64,000 nt of DNA, from positions 1 to 64,000 of the forward strand of contig CAAFQR010000003.1 of assembly GCA_900765165.1 (NCBI GenBank), read 5' to 3'. The translations under genes were made by a program, and so were the position numbers. The notes under the pieces are model-generated. The model did no database searches and had not been told where the DNA came from. It saw only the letters and a program-made list of their open reading frames with translations. This DNA comes from Veillonellaceae bacterium (lineage in GTDB: Bacteria > Bacillota > Negativicutes > Veillonellales > Veillonellaceae). This document shows, piece by piece, positions 44,432-54,341 of this stretch. How positions within the stretch are numbered: the first letter of the stretch is position 1; each line of letters starts with the position of its first letter.

Positions 44432-46662
44432 CTGGAAATGAAGAAGGCAAGGCCCTCGTTGAAACGGGTACCTTTGATAAAGAGGCGGAATTGAACCATC
44501 TCATGGAAATCGTCCATGGGTACTTGGACGATGCTGATTGTAAACGCATTATGGCGGCCTTCAATCTAGCCGATAAAGCCCATGCGCCGCAAAAACGCGC
44601 ATCCGGCGAACCCTATATTTTACATCCGTTGGCAGTAGCCACCATTTTGGCTAACCTACAAATCGATGCGACCACCGTTATTGCGGCGTTGCTCCATGAT
44701 GTAGTGGAAGACACGGAATACACTTTGGATCAAATTGAAGAGCTCTTTGGTCATGAAGTTGCCTTCTTGGTAGACGGCGTTACCAAGCTCAATCAATTCC
44801 AATATCATACGAAGGAAGACCAGCAGCTTGAAAACTATCGTAAAATGATCCTCGCCATGGCGAAGGACGTTCGCGTTGTGGTTATCAAGCTCGGTGACCG
44901 TTTGCACAACATGCGTACCTTAAAGCATATGCGCAGCGACAAGCAGAAGCGCATTGCGAAGGAAACGCTAGAAATTTTCGCACCGTTGGCACACCGCTTA
45001 GGTATTTTCAACATTAAGTGGGAACTGGAAGACTTGTCGTTCCGCTATTTGGAACCGGAAAAGTACTACGACTTAGTAGAACAGATGCAGGAAAAACGAC
45101 AGGCCCGCGAAGATATTGTAAACGACACGATGGTACAGCTGAAAAAGGCGCTGGAAGAAGCGCATATCAAAGCTGACGTTAAAGGTCGTCCGAAGCATTT
45201 CTACAGTATTTACAAGAAGATGAAGAAGGATAACCGCGACTTGTCGCAAATCTACGATTTGTATGCGGTCCGCGTTATCGTCGATACCATCCCGGATTGC
45301 TACGCCGTTCTCGGTATTGCTCACAACTTGTGGAAGCCATTGCCGTATCGCTTCAAGGACTACATTGCCATGCCGAAATCGAACATGTATCAGTCCTTGC
45401 ATACGACGGTTATTGGCACCATGGGTCACTCCGTAGAAATTCAGATTCGTACGTGGGAAATGCACCGCGTATCCGAATACGGTGTTGCGGCTCACTGGCG
45501 CTACAAGGAAGGCAATAAAGGCGGCGACAAGGACTTCGATAAGAAGGTGGGCTGGCTCCGTCAGGTCTTGGAATGGCAGGATTCCAGCAACCCGAAGGAA
45601 TTGGTTAACGCCTTGAAGCTGGACGTTTTCTCCGGCGAAGTCTTCGTATTTACGCCGCGCGGCGACGTTATGAAGCTACCGAAGGGCGCTGTACCTTTGG
45701 ACTTTGCGTACCGTATTCACACCGATGTTGGTCATCGCTGTGTAGGTGCCAAGGTTAACGGCAAGATTGTACCGCTGGACTACACCTTGCAGAACGGCGA
45801 TATCGTCGATATCATTACGTCGAAAAACGGCAAACCGAGTCTTGACTGGTTGAACATCGTAGGCTCCACCGAAAGCCGCAGTAAGATTCGCAACTGGTTC
45901 AAGAAAGAAAATAAAGAAGAAAACGTGGTCAAAGGCCGTGAGCTCCTGGAAAAAGAAGCAAAACGCCTCAACTACGATTGGAAGACCCTCAACAAACCGG
46001 GTCGCTTAGAACAGATTTCAAAGGCCTTGAACGCCGGCAGTGAAACGGAATTGATGTCTGCTGTTGGTTACGGCGGCATCCCGGTAAACTCCGTATTGCT
46101 TCGCTTAATCGATATGCATAAGCGCGAACAGGCGAAGGAAGACAATCGCCGCGACACCATGACCATGCTGGAAAAGCTGAAGGTAAAAGAACCGGTTCGC
46201 AAGCGTTCCAGCACCGGCATTTTGGTAAAAGGCGAAGCGGACGTTATGGTTCGTATGGCGCGTTGCTGTAATCCGGTACCGGGCGACGAAATCGTGGGCT
46301 ACATTACCCGTGGCCGTGGTGTTTCCGTTCACCGCGCCGACTGCACGAACATCGGTCATACTCAGGAAGATATGGACCGCATGATTGAAGTCGAATGGGA
46401 CGTAGCGACCAACGATAACTTCCATGTAGCCGTTGAAATTACCGCCTATGACCGCGGTGGCATGTTGATGGAAATCATGGCTACCTTATCTGAAATGAAG
46501 ATCAACATCGTAAATATTAACGCCAAGGTGGATGACACCAAGAACGCTAACATTACGATGGTTATCGAAATTCGCGACTTGTCGCAGCTTGACTTTGTTA
46601 TGACGAAGGTACGCCGTATTAAGGACGTGTACTCCGTACAGCGTGCTAACGGAGGTAGCTGA
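44428..46662 (+). CDS. rel: Bifunctional (p)ppGpp synthetase/hydrolase Rel
   Basis: A 744-residue stringent-response enzyme. The hydrolase domain carries His90-Asp91 in [13 protein letters not shown], so hydrolysis is expected to be active. The synthetase domain (about 230-370) has [12 protein letters not shown] and [10 protein letters not shown] with GLxV-like EIQIRT. A TGS domain ([22 protein letters not shown]), a zinc-finger/helical region with [22 protein letters not shown], and a C-terminal ACT domain follow. ATG 44428 after CAGGAGG overlaps the recJ stop; its own stop overlaps dtd. The order recJ-rel-dtd is conserved in Firmicutes. Confidence 0.95.
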   Translation: MTGNEEGKALVETGTFDKEAELNHLMEIVHGYLDDADCKRIMAAFNLADKAHAPQKRASGEPYILHPLAVATILANLQIDATTVIAALLHDVVEDTEYTLDQIEELFGHEVAFLVDGVTKLNQFQYHTKEDQQLENYRKMILAMAKDVRVVVIKLGDRLHNMRTLKHMRSDKQKRIAKETLEIFAPLAHRLGIFNIKWELEDLSFRYLEPEKYYDLVEQMQEKRQAREDIVNDTMVQLKKALEEAHIKADVKGRPKHFYSIYKKMKKDNRDLSQIYDLYAVRVIVDTIPDCYAVLGIAHNLWKPLPYRFKDYIAMPKSNMYQSLHTTVIGTMGHSVEIQIRTWEMHRVSEYGVAAHWRYKEGNKGGDKDFDKKVGWLRQVLEWQDSSNPKELVNALKLDVFSGEVFVFTPRGDVMKLPKGAVPLDFAYRIHTDVGHRCVGAKVNGKIVPLDYTLQNGDIVDIITSKNGKPSLDWLNIVGSTESRSKIRNWFKKENKEENVVKGRELLEKEAKRLNYDWKTLNKPGRLEQISKALNAGSETELMSAVGYGGIPVNSVLLRLIDMHKREQAKEDNRRDTMTMLEKLKVKEPVRKRSSTGILVKGEADVMVRMARCCNPVPGDEIVGYITRGRGVSVHRADCTNIGHTQEDMDRMIEVEWDVATNDNFHVAVEITAYDRGGMLMEIMATLSEMKINIVNINAKVDDTKNANITMVIEIRDLSQLDFVMTKVRRIKDVYSVQRANGGS

Positions 46663-47111
46663 TGCGAGCCGTAGTACAACGAGTATCCCAAGCGTCCGTA
46701 ACCGTTGATGGCAACGTTACGGGCAGCGCCAAGAAAGGGCTTTTGATTTTACTTGGCGTTGGCAAGGGTGACACGGAAAAAGAAGTGCGCTATATGGCGG
46801 ACAAAATCGTCAATCTTCGCATTTTCGAAGATGAAAACGATAAGATGAATCTCTCCTTGGCTGACATCGGCGGCGACTTGCTCGTCGTGTCGCAGTTCAC
46901 CTTGTACGGTGATGTGCGCAAGGGCCGGCGTCCCGGCTTTGACGGTGCGGCACCGCCGGATGTGGCCAATGATTTGTATGAAAAATTCGTCGCTTACTGC
47001 AAAAGCCTCGGCATTCCGACGGAAACCGGCGTGTTCCAGGCTCACATGATGGTGGACCTTACTAATGACGGTCCGGTTACCATTTTGCTGGATAGCGACA
47101 AAACGTTTTAA
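46662..47111 (+). CDS. dtd: D-aminoacyl-tRNA deacylase
   Basis: A 149-residue editing enzyme that hydrolyses D-amino acids from tRNA. It begins [17 protein letters not shown]; the catalytic-region [17 protein letters not shown] and the chirality-setting NDGPVTI (Gly-cis-Pro) are present. The length is typical. The start overlaps the rel stop (TGATG), with GGAGG 11 bases upstream. Confidence 0.96.
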   Translation: MRAVVQRVSQASVTVDGNVTGSAKKGLLILLGVGKGDTEKEVRYMADKIVNLRIFEDENDKMNLSLADIGGDLLVVSQFTLYGDVRKGRRPGFDGAAPPDVANDLYEKFVAYCKSLGIPTETGVFQAHMMVDLTNDGPVTILLDSDKTF

Positions 47112-47128
47112 GTAAAGGAAGTGACGGC

Positions 47129-47752
47129 ATGAAGTTATATCGATTGCCTCTTGGCTCCTATGGAACCAACTGTTATGTGTACGGCGATGATGAAGCCGCT
47201 CACTGGATTATTGTGGACCCGGGCAACAACGGCAAAGAGCTGGTAGAATGGCTGAAGGAACAGAACATTGCGCCCGCTGCCATTTGGCTCACCCACGGTC
47301 ATGGCGACCATATTGGCGCTGTACCGGCCGTTATGGATGCCTTTAATATTCCCGTATACGTTAGCGAAGGTGACCGCCCTATGCTGGACGATGACGAGCT
47401 CAATTTGAGTAAGAACATGGGCTGGCCTACGGTGGTAACCGGCGATATTCGCACCGTAAAAGAAGGGGATACCTTAACCGTTGGCGATAAAACCTTCAAG
47501 GTGTTAGAAACACCGGGACATACGCCAGGCGGTGTTTGCTACTATGGCGATGGCATCGTCTTCGTAGGCGATACGCTGTTCCGCGATTCCGTAGGGCGTA
47601 CGGACTTCCCAACCGGTTCCTTTGAAGACCTGGAGGAAGCCATCCGGACTAAGCTCTTCACCTTACCGCCGCAGACCATCGCTTATCCGGGCCACGGTCC
47701 GGAAACCACCATTTCCTACGAAATGGCCAATAATCCTTTTGTTAGAGCATAG
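47129..47752 (+). CDS. MBL-fold metallo-hydrolase (glyoxalase II-like, YqgX type)
   Basis: A 207-residue metallo-beta-lactamase-fold hydrolase. The zinc motif THGHGDH is at residues 55-61, with further ligands in ETPGHTPGG, FVGDTLF (Asp) and PGHGPETT. The size fits the short YqgX/hydroxyacylglutathione-hydrolase-like group, which lacks the C-terminal glutathione-binding domain, so the substrate may be a bacillithiol- or other thioester, or a different one. ATG 47129 follows TAAAGGAAG, 17 bases after dtd. Confidence 0.85.
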   Translation: MKLYRLPLGSYGTNCYVYGDDEAAHWIIVDPGNNGKELVEWLKEQNIAPAAIWLTHGHGDHIGAVPAVMDAFNIPVYVSEGDRPMLDDDELNLSKNMGWPTVVTGDIRTVKEGDTLTVGDKTFKVLETPGHTPGGVCYYGDGIVFVGDTLFRDSVGRTDFPTGSFEDLEEAIRTKLFTLPPQTIAYPGHGPETTISYEMANNPFVRA

Positions 47753-47763
47753 GCGGTGGCGCT

Positions 47764-48831
47764 ATGGTTAAAAAATCCGTCCAATATTGGTTGCGACTGG
47801 TAATGATCGTCGTTGTGGCCATTGTGGTTGTAACAGTATTGCCGGTTATGCTGCCTTTCATTATTTCACTGGTATTTGCCTTGATCCTGCTGCCGGTGGT
47901 GAACCGAACGCAGGTGTATGCGCAGACAAAACTAGGGTGGCGCCGTTTCCCGCGCGCCTTGGCCATTGTACCGGCATATTTGCTCGTAATCCTCGTGACG
48001 GTGTTGGTGGTTAATTTCATCGTCTTGCCATTCATCGTGGAATTTACGAAGTTATTGAATAACTTCCCGCACTTGATGGCCAGTCTCGGGTCAACGTGGC
48101 AAGCCATTACGGACACGCAGTATTTAAATCTGCCGCCCCAAGTGGATTCGCTGGTATCGTCTACGTTGCAGCGCGCCAGCAACTATGCGCTGTTACTGGC
48201 ACAAAAAGGCATTTTCGCCGTATTCTCCTTGGCTACGACGCTCCTCGAATTATTGCTGGTACCGATTTTAACCTTCTATCTCTTAAAAGACGGGCATTAT
48301 CTAAAATGGAAGGTACTGCATTTATTCCCGGCGCCGACGGATATGTACTTAGCCGACGTGGTTACGCAAATTCACCACACCATGGGTAGTTACTTGCGCG
48401 GCCTGTTGTTGTTGGCGACGAACATGTTCTGCATCATCTCCATCGTAGCCTATATTTACGACCTGCCGTACCCGCTGGTATTGGCACTCTTAGCGGGCAT
48501 TGCAGAATGGATTCCCATAATCGGGCCGATTATTTGTGGCGTGCCGGCTATAATCCTGGCGGCGTCCATAAGCGGCTCCTTGGCAGTTAAGGTGTTTTTA
48601 ACCTATGCCATTATCCAATTTATCGATGGTCAGATTATCATGCCAAAGATAATGGGCCATGTTATTAAATTGCATCCCTTAGTGATTATTACTGTAATAT
48701 TCGTTGGTGGTTATTTCTACGGCATCGTAGGCATGATGACCGCAGTGCCGATTACGGCCATGTTGCAGATTGTATTAGCTAAATTGTGGTATTTTAATTC
48801 GTATTACAAACAAAAGGATGGGACATTATGA
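47764..48831 (+). CDS. AI-2E family transporter (PerM/YdiK-like)
   Basis: A 355-residue polytopic inner-membrane protein with about 7-8 hydrophobic segments: two at the N-terminus (about 10-45), one at 70-95, one after residue 150, and a cluster from 215 to the end. PILTFYLLKDG is a family signature, as is the C-terminal GIAEWIPIIGPIICGVPA followed by FIDGQIIMPKIMGHVIKLHPL. Members have been proposed to export autoinducer-2 or act as Na+/H+ antiporters; the substrate cannot be told. It is 11 bases after the MBL gene; its stop overlaps the fur start in ATGA. Confidence 0.88.
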   Translation: MVKKSVQYWLRLVMIVVVAIVVVTVLPVMLPFIISLVFALILLPVVNRTQVYAQTKLGWRRFPRALAIVPAYLLVILVTVLVVNFIVLPFIVEFTKLLNNFPHLMASLGSTWQAITDTQYLNLPPQVDSLVSSTLQRASNYALLLAQKGIFAVFSLATTLLELLLVPILTFYLLKDGHYLKWKVLHLFPAPTDMYLADVVTQIHHTMGSYLRGLLLLATNMFCIISIVAYIYDLPYPLVLALLAGIAEWIPIIGPIICGVPAIILAASISGSLAVKVFLTYAIIQFIDGQIIMPKIMGHVIKLHPLVIITVIFVGGYFYGIVGMMTAVPITAMLQIVLAKLWYFNSYYKQKDGTL

Positions 48832-49295
48832 ATACGACATTAGAAAAATTAAAAGAACGTATTAAAGACAAAAAGTATAAATTAACGACCCAGCGCCAGA
48901 CGATTTTGCAGGCCTTCATCGATGCCGAAGAAAAGCATTTGAGCGCTGAAGACGTGTATGTATTGGTAAAAGCGGTGGCACCGGATATCGGTTTGGCTAC
49001 GATTTACCGTACCCTCGATTTGTTCACCGAACTTGATTTGTTGAAACGTCTCGACTTCGGCGACGGCCGCAACCGCTATGAATTGAATGACGAAGAATTC
49101 GCTCATTTCCATCATCATTTGATTTGCGTAAAATGTGGCTGCGTCAAAGAATTCGAAGACGACATGCTGGAAACCTTGGAATCCATCATCGCCAAGAAGT
49201 TAAACTTCAAAACCATCGACCATCAGTTGAAGGTGTATGGCTACTGCGGCGAATGCCAGGAAAAGATGAAGAAGGAAGAAGAGGGGCATGCGTAA
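48828..49295 (+). CDS. fur: Fur-family metal-responsive transcriptional regulator
   Basis: A 155-residue repressor with an N-terminal winged helix (LTTQRQTILQAF through LATIYRTLDLFTELDLLKRLDFGDGRNRYEL) and a C-terminal dimerisation domain. Metal sites: FAHFHHHLICVKCG (His93-97 region, Cys100, Cys103), with YGYCGECQ as the second CxxC of the structural zinc site. Fur, Zur and PerR cannot be separated safely by eye. The Fur-box-like sites at the head of this gene run suggest autoregulation. The start overlaps the transporter stop; hemZ overlaps its end by 8 bases. Confidence 0.9.
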   Translation: MNTTLEKLKERIKDKKYKLTTQRQTILQAFIDAEEKHLSAEDVYVLVKAVAPDIGLATIYRTLDLFTELDLLKRLDFGDGRNRYELNDEEFAHFHHHLICVKCGCVKEFEDDMLETLESIIAKKLNFKTIDHQLKVYGYCGECQEKMKKEEEGHA

Positions 49296-50742
49296 GTCCT
49301 ATCGTTATGAAGGACCGTTGCCGTTAGGTTCTGTAGTGGCCCATCATTGCGGAGCCGGCGGCTTTCATGCCGTCAAGGATAACCCGGCGCTAACGCTCAA
49401 GGCCTGTGAAATAAACGGCCGCTACACGCTGTCGGTGTGTCATGAGTGCGGTGCCCATACGGAGCTGTCTGACGTAGCCGACACGGACGGACGTCGCCGC
49501 ATTGGTCACGACCTCTTGAAGTTTCTACGCACTATGCAAGGCTTATCGCCGCTCGGTGATTGGGGCTCGCTGGTAGGGGTACGACCGATGAAATTATTTC
49601 ACAAGCTGTGGGATAAAACGGGCAGTGCCGGCGGCGCTGATGTGGAGCTGGTGAAGCTGTACGCTGTTGGTGAGAAAAAGCGCCAATTGCTCAGTGAAAT
49701 CGCCGCGATTCAGCGACCGTATGTGGCACCGCGGGACGATGAAGACCGTCATGTCAGCATCTATGGGGGAATACCCTTTTGCACGACGCGCTGTACGTAC
49801 TGTTCCTTCCCGTACGGGCTGTGGCAGGACTACGGCGACCAAGCTGGCTTTAAGGACGCCTGGCTTCGTGATACCGATGATTTGCAGGCTCTTTGCGAGC
49901 GCTATGACTTGACCATCGATTCGCTGTACATGGGCGGCGGTACGCCCACGAGCCCTAGCGACGAACTTTTTGAGGCACTGGTTCAGCGGTTTGGGTTATT
50001 TCACAGAATGGCTAGTGAAAAACTGGGTCGTGACTGTGAATTTACCGTTGAAGCAGGGCGGCCGGACACAGTGACGCCGGAAAAGCTTGTGGCCATGCAA
50101 AAGGCCGGTGTGAATCGCATTAGCATTAATCCGCAAAGCATGCAGGATGACGTGCTAAAGGCTATCGGTCGCGGCCATAAGGCACAGGACATTGAAGAAT
50201 TGTATCACTATGTGCGTAAACACACGGACTTCGCGGTCAATATGGATTTCATTGCCGGGCTGCCGCACCAAACGGTGGCGTACATGGAAGCGAATATGGA
50301 TTATGTGCTGACGGCGATGCCGGAAAATGTTACAATTCATACGTTGGCCTTAAAAAAGGGCAGTCCGCTCTATGATGGCGTAGGCCGTGAGGCCATGCCG
50401 GATGAAGAATCGGTCCGCTATATGGTGGAATTTTGCGGTCAACGCTTGCGTGAAGCAGGCTATGTGCCGTATTATGTATATCGACAGCAATATATGACAG
50501 GGCAGATGGAAAACATCGGTTATACCTTGCCCGGTCATGTTTGTGAATATAATATCCGTATTATGGAGGAACGACAGTCAATTTTATCGGTAGGACCGGG
50601 AAGCTCGTCGAAGTGGATGCGCGGCCCTGAGTACCGACAAATACAGCTACACATGCCAAAGGATGTTGGCGTGTATACGGCGACGTTGACAGATCTCGTA
50701 GCCAAACGGGCGCAACGGGCTGTTGAATTTTGGGAGGGATAA
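49288..50742 (+). CDS. hemZ: HemZ-like radical SAM protein (coproporphyrinogen dehydrogenase family)
   Basis: A 484-residue member of the HemN-like radical SAM group. The cluster motif IPFCTTRCTYCSF has Cys165, Cys169 and Cys172; LYMGGGTPTSP, FTVEAGRPDT, RISINPQSMQDDVLKAIGRG and DFIAGLPHQT are further family motifs. An N-terminal region of about 150 residues is typical of HemZ. The family is annotated as oxygen-independent coproporphyrinogen III dehydrogenase, but many HemN-like proteins have other roles. It lies directly behind a fur-family gene, which supports an iron/heme connection. hisS follows after 3 bases. Confidence 0.87.
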   Translation: MRKSYRYEGPLPLGSVVAHHCGAGGFHAVKDNPALTLKACEINGRYTLSVCHECGAHTELSDVADTDGRRRIGHDLLKFLRTMQGLSPLGDWGSLVGVRPMKLFHKLWDKTGSAGGADVELVKLYAVGEKKRQLLSEIAAIQRPYVAPRDDEDRHVSIYGGIPFCTTRCTYCSFPYGLWQDYGDQAGFKDAWLRDTDDLQALCERYDLTIDSLYMGGGTPTSPSDELFEALVQRFGLFHRMASEKLGRDCEFTVEAGRPDTVTPEKLVAMQKAGVNRISINPQSMQDDVLKAIGRGHKAQDIEELYHYVRKHTDFAVNMDFIAGLPHQTVAYMEANMDYVLTAMPENVTIHTLALKKGSPLYDGVGREAMPDEESVRYMVEFCGQRLREAGYVPYYVYRQQYMTGQMENIGYTLPGHVCEYNIRIMEERQSILSVGPGSSSKWMRGPEYRQIQLHMPKDVGVYTATLTDLVAKRAQRAVEFWEG

Positions 50743-50745
50743 TTT

Positions 50746-52017
50746 ATGGCAATACAAAAACCGCGTGGCACCCAGGACTTTTTACCAAACGTAATCGGTA
50801 ATTGGTATTATGCGGAAGATCACATCCGAAAAGCAGCGAAAGCATATGGCTTTTCGGAAATTCGCACGCCGATTTTCGAAGAAACCGGTTTATTCCTGCG
50901 TGGTATCGGTGAAACGACTGACGTAGTACAAAAGGAAATGTATACGTTCCCGACGGGCGACAAGAAGGAACAGACCTACACCTTGCGTCCGGAAAACACC
51001 GCATCTGCTGTACGTGCGTATTTGGAAAATAAAATTTACGGCCAGGAAAGCATTAGCAAATGGTTCTACATTGGACCTATGTTCCGTCACGATAAGCCGC
51101 AGGCCGGCCGCTATCGTCAGTTCCACCAGTTTGGCGTGGAAGTATTGGGCACCCAGGCTCCGTCCGCTGACGCTGAAGTTATCATGTTGGCTCTTCAGGT
51201 GTTCAACGACTTCGGCATGAAGGACTTAAGCGTAGAAGTGAACTCCGTTGGCTGCCCGAAATGCCGCCCGGCATACCGTGAAAAGTTAATTGCTTTCTTC
51301 GAACCGAAGAAGGATCAGCTTTGCGAAGACTGCCAGTCTCGCTTGTACAAGAACCCGCTTCGTATTTTGGACTGCAAAAACGAAACCTGTAAGGCCTTAA
51401 CCGTTGGTGTTCCGGAAATTCACGAAAATCTTTGCGATGAATGTCACGATCACTTTGAAGCCGTTAAAAACTACTTAACGGCAGCCGGTGTTAACTACAA
51501 TGTGAACCCGCGCTTGGTTCGTGGCCTTGATTACTATACCAAGACGGCCTTCGAAGTACAGTACGCACCGTTAGGCTCGCAGAGCGCTGTAGCCGGTGGC
51601 GGTCGTTACGATGGCCTCGTAGAAGAATTAGATGGCCCGCATACGCCGGCTGTTGGTTTTGCTATGGGTATGGAACGCTTGCTCTTAGCCCTCGAAAAAC
51701 AGGGATTATTGCCGGAAACTAAGCCGGAACCGTCCGTATTCGTCGTAACGCTGGGCGAAGCGGCTCAGGTCGAAGGTTTCCGCCTTGTACAGACGCTTCG
51801 TAAGTCCTATGTCACTGCTGAAATGAACGGTGAAGGAAAAAGTATGAAGAGTCAGTTAAAACATGCTGACAAAAATAACGCAAAATATGTTATTATATTG
51901 GGTGACGATGAATTAGCACGTCAGGAAGCTATTGTACGTACAATGGAAACCGGCGAGCAAGAAACCGTGGCATTAGCCGATGTGGCTGCCAAGGTTACCT
52001 CATTAGTGAAAGGATGA
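50746..52017 (+). CDS. hisS: Histidyl-tRNA synthetase
   Basis: A 423-residue class II synthetase. It begins MAIQKPRGTQDFLP; motif 2 is FRHDKPQAGRYRQFHQFG, the histidine-A motifs are RGLDYYTKTAFEVQY and AVAGGGRYDGL, and motif 3 is GFAMGMERLLLAL. The C-terminal anticodon-binding domain follows. A CxxC...CxxC-like set (VGCPKCRP, CEDCQSR, CDECHDH) in the insertion domain suggests zinc binding, as seen in some Firmicute HisRS. ATG 50746 follows GGGAGGG. The stop overlaps the start region of aspS. Confidence 0.96.
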   Translation: MAIQKPRGTQDFLPNVIGNWYYAEDHIRKAAKAYGFSEIRTPIFEETGLFLRGIGETTDVVQKEMYTFPTGDKKEQTYTLRPENTASAVRAYLENKIYGQESISKWFYIGPMFRHDKPQAGRYRQFHQFGVEVLGTQAPSADAEVIMLALQVFNDFGMKDLSVEVNSVGCPKCRPAYREKLIAFFEPKKDQLCEDCQSRLYKNPLRILDCKNETCKALTVGVPEIHENLCDECHDHFEAVKNYLTAAGVNYNVNPRLVRGLDYYTKTAFEVQYAPLGSQSAVAGGGRYDGLVEELDGPHTPAVGFAMGMERLLLALEKQGLLPETKPEPSVFVVTLGEAAQVEGFRLVQTLRKSYVTAEMNGEGKSMKSQLKHADKNNAKYVIILGDDELARQEAIVRTMETGEQETVALADVAAKVTSLVKG

Positions 52018-52022
52018 CGTTA

Positions 52023-53822
52023 ATGGAAACAATGAAGGGGCTCAACCGTACGCACGGTTGCGGCACGATTAGTGAAGCGCAGATTGGCCAAGAGGTCGTA
52101 TTGTGCGGTTGGGTGGAACGACGCCGTGACCACGGTGGGTTAATTTTTATCGACTTGCGTGACCGTTCGGGGGTAGTGCAGATTGTAGCATCTCCGGACC
52201 ACAACATGGAATCGTTCCATAAGGCGGAAGATGTACGTAATGAATACGTATTGTGTGTTCGCGGTAAGATTACGGAACGTGATGCAGATGCCATCAATCC
52301 GAACTTGGCTACGGGCCGTTTTGAAATGTACTGCGAAGAATTGCGCGTATTGAATACGGCTAAAACACCGCCGTTCTACATTCAGGACAACATTGACGTT
52401 GACGAAAATATTCGTTTGCGTTATCGTTACTTGGATTTGCGCCGTCCGGAAATGCAGCGCAACTTAATCCTTCGTCACCGTGTAACGAAGGCTATGCGTG
52501 ACTTCTTGGATAATCGCGATTTCCTCGAAATCGAAACGCCGATGTTAACGAAGAGCACGCCGGAAGGCGCTCGCGACTACTTAGTACCGTCCCGTGTAAA
52601 CCCGGGTACGTTCTATGCGTTGCCGCAGTCTCCGCAGATCTTCAAACAGATTTTGATGGTTGCTGGCTATGAAAAATACTTCCAGATCGTACGTTGCTTC
52701 CGCGACGAAGACTTACGTGCGGACCGTCAGCCGGAATTTACCCAGCTCGACTTGGAAATGAGCTTCATCGACCAGGAACAGATTTTGACCTTGCTCGAAG
52801 GCTTGATCAAACACGTATTCAAGGAAGCTCTTGGTGTTGACGTTGCTACGCCGATGCCGCGCATCACTTGGGACGAAGCTATGGACAAATATGGTTCCGA
52901 TAAACCGGATCTTCGCTTTGGCATGGCTTTCACCGATGTTACCGACTTGGTACGCACCACGGAATTCAAAGTATTCCGCAGCGTAATCGATAATGGTGGC
53001 GTTGTTAAAGGTATCGTAGTACCGGGCGACGCTGGCATTGCACGCCGCGAATTAGACGCTTTGGTTGACTATGTTGGCCAGTACGGCGCTAAAGGCTTGG
53101 CTTGGGCTTGCTTCAACGAAGACGGTTCCATCAAATCCCAGATTATGAAATTCTTAGGCGAAGACACCATCCGTGCTATTGGCCAGAAGATGGACGCAAA
53201 ACCGGGCGACTTAGTGCTCATGATTGCGGACAAACCGGCTGTTGTAGCTAAAGCTTTAGGCGAATTGCGCTTGGAAATGGGTCGTCGTATGAACCTTATC
53301 GACCCGGATCAGTTGGCCTTCACTTGGGTAACTGACTTCCCGATGTTCGAATACAGCGAAGAAGAAAAACGTTATGTTGCAATGCATCATCCGTTCACTT
53401 CGCCGCGCGAAGAAGATATGGATAAATTGATTTCCGATCCGGCTTCCGTTAAGGCCATCGCTTACGATATGGTCTTGAACGGCGTCGAAATCGGCGGCGG
53501 TAGTATCCGTATTTACCAGTCTGACGTACAGGAAAAGGTATTCAAAGCTATCGGCTTGACCGAAGAAGAAAGCCGCTCCAAATTCGGCTTCATGCTTGAT
53601 GCCTTCCAGTTCGGTGCGCCGCCGCATGGTGGTTGTGCCTTCGGCCTTGACCGCTTAGTAATGCTCATGGCTAAACGTCAGTCTATCCGCGACGTAATCG
53701 CATTCCCGAAAACGCAGAGTGCATCTGACCTCATGAGCCAGGCTCCGTCTACGGTTGCACCGAAGCAGCTTCGCGAATTGCACATCAAAACCGATACTGA
53801 TAAAAAAGAACGTTTAGTATAG
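52023..53822 (+). CDS. aspS: Aspartyl-tRNA synthetase
   Basis: A 599-residue bacterial-type class II synthetase with an N-terminal OB fold ([26 protein letters not shown]), motif 2 [18 protein letters not shown], the GAD insertion domain (about 290-420) and motif 3 [13 protein letters not shown] 52023 (METMKG) is preferred because GAAAGGA lies 8 bases upstream; ATG 52014 abuts that site. It could charge tRNA-Asp only or also tRNA-Asn if GatCAB is present; not decidable here. It is the last gene of the run that begins at recJ. Confidence 0.95.
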   Translation: METMKGLNRTHGCGTISEAQIGQEVVLCGWVERRRDHGGLIFIDLRDRSGVVQIVASPDHNMESFHKAEDVRNEYVLCVRGKITERDADAINPNLATGRFEMYCEELRVLNTAKTPPFYIQDNIDVDENIRLRYRYLDLRRPEMQRNLILRHRVTKAMRDFLDNRDFLEIETPMLTKSTPEGARDYLVPSRVNPGTFYALPQSPQIFKQILMVAGYEKYFQIVRCFRDEDLRADRQPEFTQLDLEMSFIDQEQILTLLEGLIKHVFKEALGVDVATPMPRITWDEAMDKYGSDKPDLRFGMAFTDVTDLVRTTEFKVFRSVIDNGGVVKGIVVPGDAGIARRELDALVDYVGQYGAKGLAWACFNEDGSIKSQIMKFLGEDTIRAIGQKMDAKPGDLVLMIADKPAVVAKALGELRLEMGRRMNLIDPDQLAFTWVTDFPMFEYSEEEKRYVAMHHPFTSPREEDMDKLISDPASVKAIAYDMVLNGVEIGGGSIRIYQSDVQEKVFKAIGLTEEESRSKFGFMLDAFQFGAPPHGGCAFGLDRLVMLMAKRQSIRDVIAFPKTQSASDLMSQAPSTVAPKQLRELHIKTDTDKKERLV

Positions 53823-53899
53823 TCTACTCACTACTGAGCACATGGTCATTATTCGTCATGTAAGCTCCTGTAGTTAGCTTCTGAAATAAACGTCCTAGG

Positions 53900-53951
53900 G
53901 CAGTGCCTTGAATGGATTTTCGATGTCCATATCCAAGGCACTGTCTTTTTT
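53900..53951 (+). terminator. Terminator after aspS
   Basis: GGCAGTGCCTTG pairs with CAAGGCACTGTC, with an inner ATGGA/TCCAT helix, followed by six T. It ends the recJ-aspS run. Confidence 0.88.
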
Positions 53952-53994
53952 ACGCGGACAACATAAATGACTTTTTGTTATTTATATTTTGCTC

Positions 53995-54023
53995 TTGAAA
54001 TGATGGACGGTTTTTATTATAAT
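53995..54023 (+). promoter_or_regulatory. Promoter of the 6S RNA gene
   Basis: TTGAAA (53995-54000), 17 bp, TATAAT (54018-54023); transcription would start near 54030. Confidence 0.75.
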
Positions 54024-54029
54024 ATAGAC

Positions 54030-54239
54030 AAAGATAACCCCTGCTGTGTGCGTGTGGTATCGCAGTTTTGAGCCAACAGATTATATTCGGGAATCCGGAC
54101 TCTCGTAGTGGCGCTACGCCCGTGAGGGACAGTAATATTACGAGGAGGATACCCACCTGCCCATGCAGGATCAAAACACGGTACATATACGGCATGGTGG
54201 GGCTCTTCATAAGCCGCCTTAGGGCGGTTTATTTTTTTA
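54030..54239 (+). ncRNA. ssrS: 6S RNA (SsrS/BsrA-type)
   Basis: A roughly 200-nt non-coding transcript with its own strong promoter and intrinsic terminator, between aspS and rarA, the same neighbourhood as bsrA in Bacillus. 5' and 3' parts can pair to close the RNA (ACCCCTGCTGTG near 54036-54050 with CATGGTGGGGCT near 54193-54204), leaving a long central region that would form the open-promoter-like bubble bound by the SigA holoenzyme. No open reading frame with a ribosome binding site is present. The identification rests on position, size and closing stem, not on a model search. Confidence 0.75.
54211..54239 (+). terminator. Terminator of the 6S RNA gene
   Basis: AAGCCGCC pairs with GGCGGTTT across TTAG, followed by ATTTTTTTA. 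Confidence 0.85.
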
Positions 54240-54341
54240 TTTATGAGTAAGCTTTGACCATAATTGATTGATGCATGTATGGATTCATATAGATTAGAAT
54301 TCATGGTTTTTATAGCGTGTGGCTTTTAAGGAGGGAGACGG

